Assembly: GCF_009807095.1 (NCBI RefSeq)
Contig: NZ_WUCC01000011.1
Coordinates: 1-64,000, forward strand
DNA from: Rathayibacter sp. VKM Ac-2754
GTDB lineage: Bacteria > Actinomycetota > Actinomycetes > Actinomycetales > Microbacteriaceae
Direction of reading: 5' to 3'
DNA length: 64,000 bases
Both the position numbers and the translations under genes were made by a program. The notes below the pieces were generated by a model, which worked only from the letters and a program-made list of their open reading frames with translations, was not told the origin of the DNA and searched no databases. Below are positions 57,732 through 64,000 of this stretch, piece after piece. Within the stretch, counting starts at the first letter, position 1, and each line of letters begins with the position of its first letter.

Positions 57732-58049
57732 CGTCTCCTCCTGTCCTCCTCCGCCGCCGCGCGATCGGGCATCAGGATTCGGTGAGCATCCGGATGCTCG
57801 GCGACGAGTCGTGCTCTCATGGTGGCGGCCGGATGTTTCGCAGCCCGCACCGGTCCGTTAACGCCCATTGCGCGAGCTGGAGGTGCTCTCACTCGTTCGG
57901 AAAACCCTGTTCAAGGCGCCTTTCGGCCGGGTGTTACGCCGATCAGTCGTTCCGCGGATCTGCGACGGGCGGCACGCGGATCACACGTTCGTGGGGAGGA
58001 CTACGCTGTCCCCACCCCAGTCGCTTCCCCTGCCCTCCGAGGAGAGTCC
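57732..58049. other. Divergent promoter region of the importer operon and GntR gene
   Basis: No gene found in these 318 bases. A perfect 16-bp palindrome lies at 57784-57799, and a TACGCT hexamer near 58003 may be the -10 element of the GntR gene. The rest shows no clear structure. Confidence 0.6.
57784..57799. promoter_or_regulatory. Probable GntR operator, perfect 16-bp palindrome
   Basis: GAGCATCCGGATGCTC is its own reverse complement, 52 bases upstream of the importer operon start and in the spacer to the GntR gene. Assignment to the adjacent regulator is inference. Confidence 0.65.
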
Positions 58050-58817
58050 ATGAGCGGAACGCCCCGCGAGCACCCCAGGGCCAAGGGCGGCTCCGCGCGC
58101 GGTCGGCAGATGAGCGCGAGCAGGGTGCGCGACCTCATCAGCGCCTCCATCAGGGACGGCCACCTCGATCCCGACGAGCCCCTCGCCGAAGAGCATCTGA
58201 TGACGCTCTTCGCCGCGAGCAGGGGCTCGGTACGGGCGGCGCTCTCGCAGTTGCGCGACACCGGGTTCGTCCAGCGCAGACCCCGGATCGGAACGCGGGC
58301 GACCGGGATCGGCTTCGTCCTCCCGCTCGCCGACATCGACTCCGCCACGCAGTACCCCGACGGGGTCGTGGACCGCAGTGGCGCCCACGTGACGATCGCG
58401 ATCACCGAGGAGCGCGAGGTGCCGGTCTTCCCCCTTGTGGAGCAGCGGCTCGGTCTCGTCGATCCGACCGTGCGCATGGTCGAGAACACGTTCGCCGCCG
58501 AAGGAGAGGTGGTGGGCGTGCGCACGGCGTACTACTCGACCTCGTACCGGTTCGATCCGAGGGAGATCCGTGGCCCCCTCAGCATGCGGGAGATCATCGA
58601 GCAGTACTTCCGGGAGGAGACCGGTGCGGTTCACGTCCAGATCGGAGCGGACCAGGCCGATGCTCACACGGCGAGGCTGCTGGGAGTCTCGGAGGGGACC
58701 CCGCTGATCCTCCGTGAGATGACGTACGTCACTCCGACCGGTTCGGCTATCCAGATCGTGTTCGATCGCTATCGGGGCGACCGGGTCCGTCTCGATGCGA
58801 CCGCTGTCGTCGACTGA
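58050..58817 (+). CDS. GntR-family regulator with UTRA domain
   Basis: 255 residues from ATG 58050 behind GAGGAGAG. N-terminal winged helix (SRVRDLISASIRDGHLDPDEPLAEEHLMTLFAASRGSVRAALSQLRDTGFVQRRPRIGTRAT) and a C-terminal UTRA ligand domain (FPLVEQRLGLVDPTVRMVENTFAAEGEVVGVRTAYYSTSYRFDPREI, VHVQIGADQADAHTARLLGVSEGTPLILREMTYVTPTGSAIQIVFDRYRGDRV). HutC/FarR-like. Probably controls the divergent importer-monooxygenase operon. Confidence 0.92.
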   Translation: MSGTPREHPRAKGGSARGRQMSASRVRDLISASIRDGHLDPDEPLAEEHLMTLFAASRGSVRAALSQLRDTGFVQRRPRIGTRATGIGFVLPLADIDSATQYPDGVVDRSGAHVTIAITEEREVPVFPLVEQRLGLVDPTVRMVENTFAAEGEVVGVRTAYYSTSYRFDPREIRGPLSMREIIEQYFREETGAVHVQIGADQADAHTARLLGVSEGTPLILREMTYVTPTGSAIQIVFDRYRGDRVRLDATAVVD

Positions 58818-58835
58818 GCCGGTCCGCGAGGCGGC

Positions 58836-59909
58836 TCACTGCACGCCGGGAGGCTCCACCGCCAGGACGCGGTCGTCCTCCGCGCCCGGCGCGCCCCGGC
58901 CGTCGGTGTTGCTCGTGACGATCCAGAGCGTCCCGTCCGGCGCGGCGACCGCGTCGCGCAGGCGTCCGTACTCCCCGATCGCGTAGTCGCTCTGCGACGA
59001 CGGGTCGGCGGCCGGCACCGCCCGCAGCACCTGACCACGGAGGTTCGCGAGGTACAGCACATCGTCGATCGCGACCATGCCGCTCGGGCTCGCCGCGTCC
59101 GGGTTCCACTGCTGCACCGGGTCGACGAAGCCGTCGCGCGAGGCGATGCCCTCGACCGTCGGCCAGCCGTAGTTCGCGCCCGGAGTGATGATGTTCAGCT
59201 CGTCCCAGGTGTCCTGCCCGAACTCGCTCGCGAAGAGGGTGCCGTCGGAGGACCAGGCGAGGCCCTGCGGGTTGCGGTGCCCCGAGCTGTAGACGAGCGA
59301 ACCGGGGTAGGGGTTGTCGTCGGGCGCCTCGCCGTCGAGGGTCATCCGCAGGATCTTGCCCGAGAGGGAGTCGAGGTCCTGCGCCGCGTCGCGCTGCCCG
59401 GCGTCGCCGACGGTGGCGTAGAGCATCCCGTCGGGCCCGATCGCGAGCCGGCCGCCGTCGTGGGTGCGGGCGGCGGGGATGCCGTCGAGGATCGTGTCCG
59501 GCGCGCCGAGCTCGAAGGAGCCGGGCTCACCGGAGACCTCGAAGCGCTGGATGCGATTGCCGTCCGACCCCGTCGAGTACGCGAAGAGGGTGCGCCCCTC
59601 GACGGCGAGGCCGAGCAGCCCGCTCTCGCCCTCGGCGACCACTCCCTCGACGGTGCCCACCTCGCGGGTCGCGCCGTCGTCGGCGACCTCGAGGACGCGC
59701 CCGCTGTCGCGTTCGCTGATGAGCGGCGTCCCGTCGACGAAGGCGATCGACCACGGCGCCTCGAGGTCCTGGGCGACGGTGCGGACCTCGCCGTCCCCCT
59801 CCGCGAGCAGGCTGCTGGGCGGCGGCGGCGCGGCCGTGCAGGAGGCGAGCAGGCCGCCGAGCGCGAGAGTCGCGGCCGCGAGGCCGACGCGGGACGAGGT
59901 GCTGGTCAT
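58836..59909 (-). CDS. PQQ-type sugar dehydrogenase (GSDH/YliI-like) lipoprotein
   Basis: 357 residues from ATG 59909 behind GGAGGGA. Lipobox LLASC (Cys24) anchors it outside. Soluble-glucose-dehydrogenase-like propeller: ESGLLGLAV, ARTHDGGRLAIGPDGMLYATVGDAGQRDAAQDLDSLSGKILRM (catalytic His), YSSGHRNPQGLAW (Arg), FGQDTWDELNIITPGANYGWPTVEG and DPVQQWNPDAASPSGM. Oxidises sugars at the cell surface if PQQ and metal are bound. Stands alone and upstream of repeat cluster C. Confidence 0.88.
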   Translation of the reverse strand: MTSTSSRVGLAAATLALGGLLASCTAAPPPPSSLLAEGDGEVRTVAQDLEAPWSIAFVDGTPLISERDSGRVLEVADDGATREVGTVEGVVAEGESGLLGLAVEGRTLFAYSTGSDGNRIQRFEVSGEPGSFELGAPDTILDGIPAARTHDGGRLAIGPDGMLYATVGDAGQRDAAQDLDSLSGKILRMTLDGEAPDDNPYPGSLVYSSGHRNPQGLAWSSDGTLFASEFGQDTWDELNIITPGANYGWPTVEGIASRDGFVDPVQQWNPDAASPSGMVAIDDVLYLANLRGQVLRAVPAADPSSQSDYAIGEYGRLRDAVAAPDGTLWIVTSNTDGRGAPGAEDDRVLAVEPPGVQ

Positions 59910-60388
59910 CGGGTGTCCCTCCGATCGGGGATGGCCTCCGAGCCTCGCAGCCGATCCTTCGAGCCCTCTCAGCAAGCCGTGGCCCCGGCTCCCGCGATAC
60001 CGCCCTCTCCGCCCGCCGCCATCCATCCTGGTCGAGCCCGCAGCCCCTCAGGGGCGTACCGAGCGGCGAAGCCGCTTCGCGTCTCGTTCGAGCGGTGGGG
60101 GGAAAAGTCGGCGCCCGTCGCCACCCATGCTGGTCGAGTAGCCCCGCAGGGGCGTATCGAGACCCACCAGCTTCAGCAGATCGGTCTCGTGACCTGGCCC
60201 TCTGGCGGACGTGGATCTCGATACGCCCGCTGCGCGGGCTACTCGATCAGCAGGTACAGGGCACTACACAGGAGGACACCTTCCTTCACACACCCACCTC
60301 CCTGCGATCACAGGATCGGACGAGCTCCCCGCCTCCGAGTTCCCCCGACCTCCACCACGTGTCGGAGGTGCGGCGTAGCGTTGCCGAG
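59910..60388. repeat. Intergenic cluster C of the palindromic repeat
   Basis: This 479-base stretch has no gene. A degenerate copy of the repeat (60028-60063), a 65-base tail, a full copy at 60129-60171 and another at 60210-60251 lie here. The 60028-60182 block is the reverse complement of 37101-37254 with few changes. Both flanking genes point away, so these copies are in promoter space rather than at gene ends. Confidence 0.85.
60376..60381 (+). promoter_or_regulatory. Possible -10 element for a leaderless AAA ATPase transcript
   Basis: TAGCGT lies 7 bases before the GTG at 60389, leaderless spacing. No good Shine-Dalgarno precedes that GTG. Used to choose the start. Confidence 0.4.
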
Positions 60389-61774
60389 GTGACGAGTCCT
60401 GCCATCAGCACCCTCGGCCAGCTGCGCGCCTCCGGGCACGTGCAGAAGAGCCTCCGCACCGAGATCCGCGAGAACCTGCTCGACGCCCTGCGCGACGGGC
60501 GCGACCCCTGGCCCGGCCTCCACGGGTTCTCCGAGACCGTGATCCCGCAGGTCGAGCGCGCGGTCATCGCCGGCCACGACATCGTCCTGCTGGGCGAGCG
60601 CGGCCAGGGCAAGACCCGCCTCCTGCGCACGCTCAACGGCCTGCTCGACGAGTGGACGCCCGTCATCGACGGCTCCGAGCTCGGCGAGCACCCCTACGAG
60701 CCCATCACCTCGATCAGTCGCCGTCGCGCCGCCGAGCTCGGCGACGAGCTGCCCGTCGCCTGGCGCAGCCGCGAGGAGCGCTACGTCGAGAAGCTGGCCA
60801 CCCCCGACACGAGCGTCGCCGACCTCATCGGCGACGTCGATCCGATGAAGGTGGCCGAGGGCCGCAGCCTCGGCGACCCCGAGACCATCCACTTCGGCCT
60901 CATCCCGCGCAGCCACCGCGGCATCGTGGCCATCAACGAGCTGCCCGACCTCGCCGAGCGCATCCAGGTGGCGATGCTCAACGTGATGGAGGAGCGCGAC
61001 ATCCAGATCCGCGGCTACGTCCTCCGCCTCCCGCTCGACGTCCTCGTCGTCGCCAGCGCGAACCCCGAGGACTACACGAACCGCGGCCGCATCATCACCC
61101 CGTTGAAGGACCGGTTCGGCGCCGAGATCCGCACCCACTACCCCACGGCGCTCGCCGACGAGATCGCGGTGATCCGCCAGGAGGCGGAGCTCGTCGCGAT
61201 CGTCCCCGACGCGCTCATCGAGATCCTCGCCCGCTTCACCCGTGCCCTCCGCGAGTCGAGCTCCGTCGACCAGCGGAGCGGAGTGAGCGCCCGCTTCGCC
61301 ATCGCCGGCGCCGAGACGATCGCCGCCGCAGCGCTGCACCGGGCCACCCGCCGCGGAGAGGACGAGGCGGTCGCCCGCCCGATCGACCTCGAGACCGCGG
61401 TCGACGTGCTCGGCGGCAAGATCGAATTCGAGTCGGGCGAGGAGGGCCGCGAGGAGGAGATCCTCGACCACCTCCTCCGCCAGGCCACGGCCGAGACCGT
61501 GCGCGCGCACCTGCGCGGCATCGACCTCGAGCCGCTCGTCACCGCCGTCGAGAACGGCACCATGATCACCACCGGCGAGCAGGTGACGGCGCGCGAGTTC
61601 CTCGCCGGGCTGCCCGTGCTCGGCGAGGCGACCGTCTACGACGAGATCGCCGAGCGGCTCGACGCCACCGGAGACGGCCGCATCGCCGGAGCGATCGAGC
61701 TCGCCCTCGAGGGCCTCTACCTCTCGCGCCGGCTCAGCAAGGAGACGGGCGGGGGCGAGGCCGTCTATGGCTGA
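60389..61774 (+). CDS. MoxR/ChlI-type AAA ATPase
   Basis: 461 residues from GTG 60389; an in-frame GTG at 60359 is possible. Single AAA+ domain: Walker A GERGQGKT (69-76), Walker B GIVAINELPDL (178-188), sensor 1 VLVVASANPEDYTNRGRIITPLKDRFG, then an all-helical C-terminal part with an acidic stretch (EFESGEEGREEEIL). Related to magnesium-chelatase subunit I and MoxR remodelling ATPases, which work with a VWA-domain partner; that partner is encoded 23 bases downstream. No chelatase neighbours, so metal insertion is not implied. Confidence 0.9.
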   Translation: MTSPAISTLGQLRASGHVQKSLRTEIRENLLDALRDGRDPWPGLHGFSETVIPQVERAVIAGHDIVLLGERGQGKTRLLRTLNGLLDEWTPVIDGSELGEHPYEPITSISRRRAAELGDELPVAWRSREERYVEKLATPDTSVADLIGDVDPMKVAEGRSLGDPETIHFGLIPRSHRGIVAINELPDLAERIQVAMLNVMEERDIQIRGYVLRLPLDVLVVASANPEDYTNRGRIITPLKDRFGAEIRTHYPTALADEIAVIRQEAELVAIVPDALIEILARFTRALRESSSVDQRSGVSARFAIAGAETIAAAALHRATRRGEDEAVARPIDLETAVDVLGGKIEFESGEEGREEEILDHLLRQATAETVRAHLRGIDLEPLVTAVENGTMITTGEQVTAREFLAGLPVLGEATVYDEIAERLDATGDGRIAGAIELALEGLYLSRRLSKETGGGEAVYG

Positions 61775-61797
61775 GCGGACCCGTCTCGGAGCCCGTC

Positions 61798-63837
61798 GTG
61801 GCTAGGGGCAACCGGAGGCTGCACCGCGACGCGCGGTACGCCAAGTACGCGGGCGGTCCCGATCCGCTCGCCCCGCCCGTCGACCTCGCCGAGGCGCTCG
61901 ACGCGATCGGCCAGGACGTCATGGCGGGCACCTCGCCCGAGCGGGCGATGCGCGAGTTCCTCCGGCGCGGCTCCCGCGACGGTCAGGGCCTCGACGACCT
62001 CGCTGCGCGGGTGGCCGAGCGGCGCCGGTCCCTCACGCAGAAGCACGACCTCGACGGCACGCTGCGCGAGATCCGCGAGCTGCTCGACCGCGCCGTCCTC
62101 GCCGAGCGCAAGCAGCTCGCCCGCGACACGCAGATGGACGACGCCGACCGCACCCTCGCCGAGATGCAGCTCGAGAGCCTCCCGCCCTCTCCGGCCGCCG
62201 CCGTCTCCGAGCTGTCCGACTACCGCTGGCAGAGCCCCGAGGCGCGCGCCGACTTCGAGAAGATCCGCGAGCTGCTCGGCAGGGAGATGCTCGACCAGCG
62301 CTTCGCCGGCATGAAGCAGGCCCTCGAGAACGCGAGCGACGAGGATCGCGCCGCGATCGACGCGATGCTCCGCGATCTCAACGAGCTGCTCGAGGCGCAC
62401 GCCCGCGGCGACGACACTCCCGAGCAGTTCGACGCCTTCATGGCGCAGCACGGCGAGTACTTCCCCGAGGCCCCCGAGTCGGTCGACGAGCTCATCGACG
62501 CCCTCGCCGCACGGGCGGCCGCGGCGCAGCGGATGCGCAACTCCATGACCCAGGAGCAGCGCGACGAGCTCGACGCCCTCGCCCAGCAGGCCTTCGGAAC
62601 GCCCGAGCTGATGCAGTCGCTCGGCCGCCTCGACGAGACCCTGCGCGGCCTCCGCCCGGGGGAGGACTGGGGCGGCTCCGAGCGGATGGACGGCGAGCAG
62701 GGCCTCGGCCTCGGCGACGGCACCGGCGTGTTCCAGGAGCTCGCCGACCTCGACGCCCTCGCCGACCAGCTCGCGCAGCCGTACGAGCGGTCGAGCCTCG
62801 ACGATCTCGACCTCGATCTGCTGGCGCGGCGACTCGGCGACGACGCAGCGGTCGACGCGCAGACGCTGAAGCGGCTCGAGAAGGCGCTGCGCGACTCCGG
62901 GACGATGCGCCGCGGCTCCGACGGACGGCTCATGCTGACACCCAAGGCGATGCGCCAGCTCGGCAAGGCGCTGCTCCGCGACATCGCCGACACCATGTCG
63001 GGTCGTCAGGGCGCGCGCGACCTGCGGCGGGCGGGCGCGGCCGGCGACCGCTCCGGCGCGACCCGCGCGTGGGAGTTCGGCGACACCGAGGCGTGGGACG
63101 TCACGCGGACCGTGACCAACGCTCTCACCCGCACCGCCGGCGACGGCCGCCCGACCGGCTCGGGCGTCCGCATCGAGATCGGCGACGTCGAGGTGCAGGA
63201 GACCGAGGCCCGCACCCAGGCCTGCGTCGCGCTCCTCGTCGACACCTCGTTCTCGATGGCGATGGACGGCCGCTGGGTCCCGATGAAGCGCACCGCGCTC
63301 GCCCTGCACACCCTGATCTCGAGCCGGTTCCGCGGCGACGACCTCCAGCTCATCGCCTTCGGTCGCCAGGCCGAGGTGATGGACGTCGAGCAGCTCGTCG
63401 GCCTCGACGCCGAGTGGGAGAAGGGCACCAACCTGCACCACGCCCTGCTGCTCGCCAACCGGCACTTCCGCAAGCACCCGAACGCGCAGCCGATCCTGCT
63501 GATCGTCACCGACGGCGAGCCGACCGCGCACCTCGAGCCCGACGGCGAGATCTACTTCGACTACCCGCCCGACCCGGTGACCATCGCCGTCTCGGTCCGC
63601 GAGCTCGACGCCTCCGTCCGCCTCGGCGCGCACACGACGTTCTTCCGCCTCGGCGAGGATCCGGGTCTCGCCCGCTTCATCGACTCGCTCGCCCGCCGCA
63701 TCGGCGGCACCGTGGTGAACCCGGAGTCGGACGACCTCGGCGCCGCCGTCGTCTCCTCCTACCTCGGCGCGCGCGGCGCCGCCCCGGGCGGCCGCCCGCC
63801 CGGCGACGAGCTCTTCGGCCGCGGCTGGAGCTTCTGA
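61798..63837 (+). CDS. VWA-domain protein, partner of the AAA ATPase
   Basis: 679 residues from GTG 61798, with GGAG at suitable distance. The N-terminal 450 residues are helical, Glu/Asp/Arg-rich and mostly coiled (FEKIRELLGREMLDQRFAGMKQALENASDEDRAAIDAML, LDDLDLDLLARRLGDDAAVDAQTLKRLEKALRD). The C-terminal third is a von Willebrand A domain with an intact MIDAS DxSxS (Asp482-Thr-Ser-Phe-Ser486) and LLIVTDGEPTAHLEPDGE. Metal-dependent adhesion domain working with the MoxR-like ATPase, probably as a substrate adaptor. Cytoplasmic. Followed by a 32-bp hairpin. Confidence 0.9.
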   Translation: MARGNRRLHRDARYAKYAGGPDPLAPPVDLAEALDAIGQDVMAGTSPERAMREFLRRGSRDGQGLDDLAARVAERRRSLTQKHDLDGTLREIRELLDRAVLAERKQLARDTQMDDADRTLAEMQLESLPPSPAAAVSELSDYRWQSPEARADFEKIRELLGREMLDQRFAGMKQALENASDEDRAAIDAMLRDLNELLEAHARGDDTPEQFDAFMAQHGEYFPEAPESVDELIDALAARAAAAQRMRNSMTQEQRDELDALAQQAFGTPELMQSLGRLDETLRGLRPGEDWGGSERMDGEQGLGLGDGTGVFQELADLDALADQLAQPYERSSLDDLDLDLLARRLGDDAAVDAQTLKRLEKALRDSGTMRRGSDGRLMLTPKAMRQLGKALLRDIADTMSGRQGARDLRRAGAAGDRSGATRAWEFGDTEAWDVTRTVTNALTRTAGDGRPTGSGVRIEIGDVEVQETEARTQACVALLVDTSFSMAMDGRWVPMKRTALALHTLISSRFRGDDLQLIAFGRQAEVMDVEQLVGLDAEWEKGTNLHHALLLANRHFRKHPNAQPILLIVTDGEPTAHLEPDGEIYFDYPPDPVTIAVSVRELDASVRLGAHTTFFRLGEDPGLARFIDSLARRIGGTVVNPESDDLGAAVVSSYLGARGAAPGGRPPGDELFGRGWSF

Positions 63838-63842
63838 GCTCA

Positions 63843-63916
63843 CACCGAGGGAACCGGTTCCCGTCGAGACAGCCACCCAGCGCGGGCTGTCTCGACGAGA
63901 GCTGGTTCCCTCGGTG
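63843..63916. terminator. Very long stem-loop terminator
   Basis: Arms of 32 bases (63843-63874 and 63885-63916) around a 10-base loop pair with only one true mismatch and two G-T wobbles. It sits just after the VWA stop (63837) and before the convergent partial gene at 63930, so it can stop transcription from both sides. Confidence 0.8.
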
Positions 63917-63929
63917 GCGGGAGCTGCCT

Positions 63930-64000
63930 CAGAACAGCGGCCACGGCACCGCGGGCATGCCGCCGCGCGGGGCCGGGAAGCGCGCCGACGAGCGGAGGCG
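63930..64000 (-). CDS. C-terminal end of a protein gene, cut by window edge
   Basis: On the minus strand a frame enters from the right edge and ends with TGA at 63930-63932, giving 23 residues RLRSSARFPAPRGG-MPAVPWPLF. A Pro/Trp/Phe-ending tail convergent with the VWA gene and behind a shared terminator fits a real gene end, but the family cannot be judged from so short a piece. Confidence 0.4.

Noticed and set aside
60028-60182. Insertion sequence or attachment site at the composite repeat
   Set aside because: No transposase or integrase frame and no target-site duplication could be seen. It is left as a repeat of unknown mobility.
60095-60388. Longer N-terminus of the AAA ATPase reading through the repeat cluster
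   Set aside because: The extension translates the palindromic repeats and has no homology-like pattern; the GTG at 60389 with a leaderless -10 fits better.
61765-63876. 703-residue frame antisense to the VWA gene
   Set aside because: No family pattern and compositionally a mirror of the sense gene, which has an intact MIDAS motif.

Overview
The window is very GC-rich and tightly packed. Genes often overlap by 1-4 bases (ATGA, GTGA, TGATG), several promoters look leaderless, and many LLM-class flavin oxidoreductases, TetR/MarR regulators and lipoprotein-anchored ABC systems are present. This suits a high-GC actinobacterium, most likely Microbacteriaceae (Rathayibacter, Curtobacterium or Clavibacter relatives); the family is an inference from gene content and the dispersed palindromic repeats, not from a marker gene. 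No rRNA, tRNA, CRISPR array, transposase or phage gene was seen. I count about 68 protein genes, two cut by the window edges.

Region 1-8.75 kb is an oxidative catabolic island: a truncated TetR regulator, a zinc-type alcohol dehydrogenase coupled to a cysteine-less isochorismatase-like hydrolase, an SDR with an unusual N-terminal extension, a MarR regulator, a Baeyer-Villiger-type monooxygenase coupled to a SMP-30-like lipoprotein, another MarR, an MBL-fold hydrolase and a SnoaL-like protein. Alcohol to ketone to lactone to hydroxy acid is a plausible overall route. Region 8.75-11.8 kb holds an LLM oxidoreductase, two tandem NADP/F420-type reductases and their likely MarR regulator with shared operators. 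Region 11.8-19 kb is mixed: GNAT, TetR plus two membrane proteins (one a CPBP protease), a FAD monooxygenase, an ArsR/CDF metal pair, a PH-domain protein, an HSL-type esterase and a P-loop kinase-like protein bracketed by two related hairpins.

Region 19-21.8 kb is an L-rhamnose cluster (rhaI, rhaM, LacI regulator). Region 21.9-27.2 kb is a dipeptide-type ABC importer with a fused double ATPase. After an orphan gene of atypical composition (27.5 kb) comes a sulfur-type flavin monooxygenase operon (DszA-like plus two DszC-like proteins) divergent from a CUT2 sugar-type ABC importer (32.5-37 kb). Region 37-43.6 kb carries an epoxide hydrolase, a WYL regulator, a MacB/FtsX-type ABC pair and a divergent NarL-type two-component system.

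Region 43.6-51 kb has a gluconolactonase-like gene with a small acidic partner, a heme-degrading-domain protein, a lipoprotein, and an MFS exporter divergent from an SDR-TetR-unknown-aminotransferase operon controlled by two near-identical TetR operators. Region 51-58.8 kb is a peptide-type ABC importer fused transcriptionally to an NtaA/EmoA-family monooxygenase and divergent from a GntR regulator, resembling chelate-uptake and oxidation loci. Region 58.8-64 kb has a PQQ-type sugar dehydrogenase lipoprotein and a MoxR-like AAA ATPase plus VWA protein pair.

Two non-coding themes stand out. Nearly every regulator has a visible palindromic operator beside it. A family of about 43-bp imperfect palindromes occurs at least eight times in three intergenic clusters (23.6, 37.0 and 60.0 kb), including a block of about 155 bp duplicated in inverted orientation 23 kb apart.
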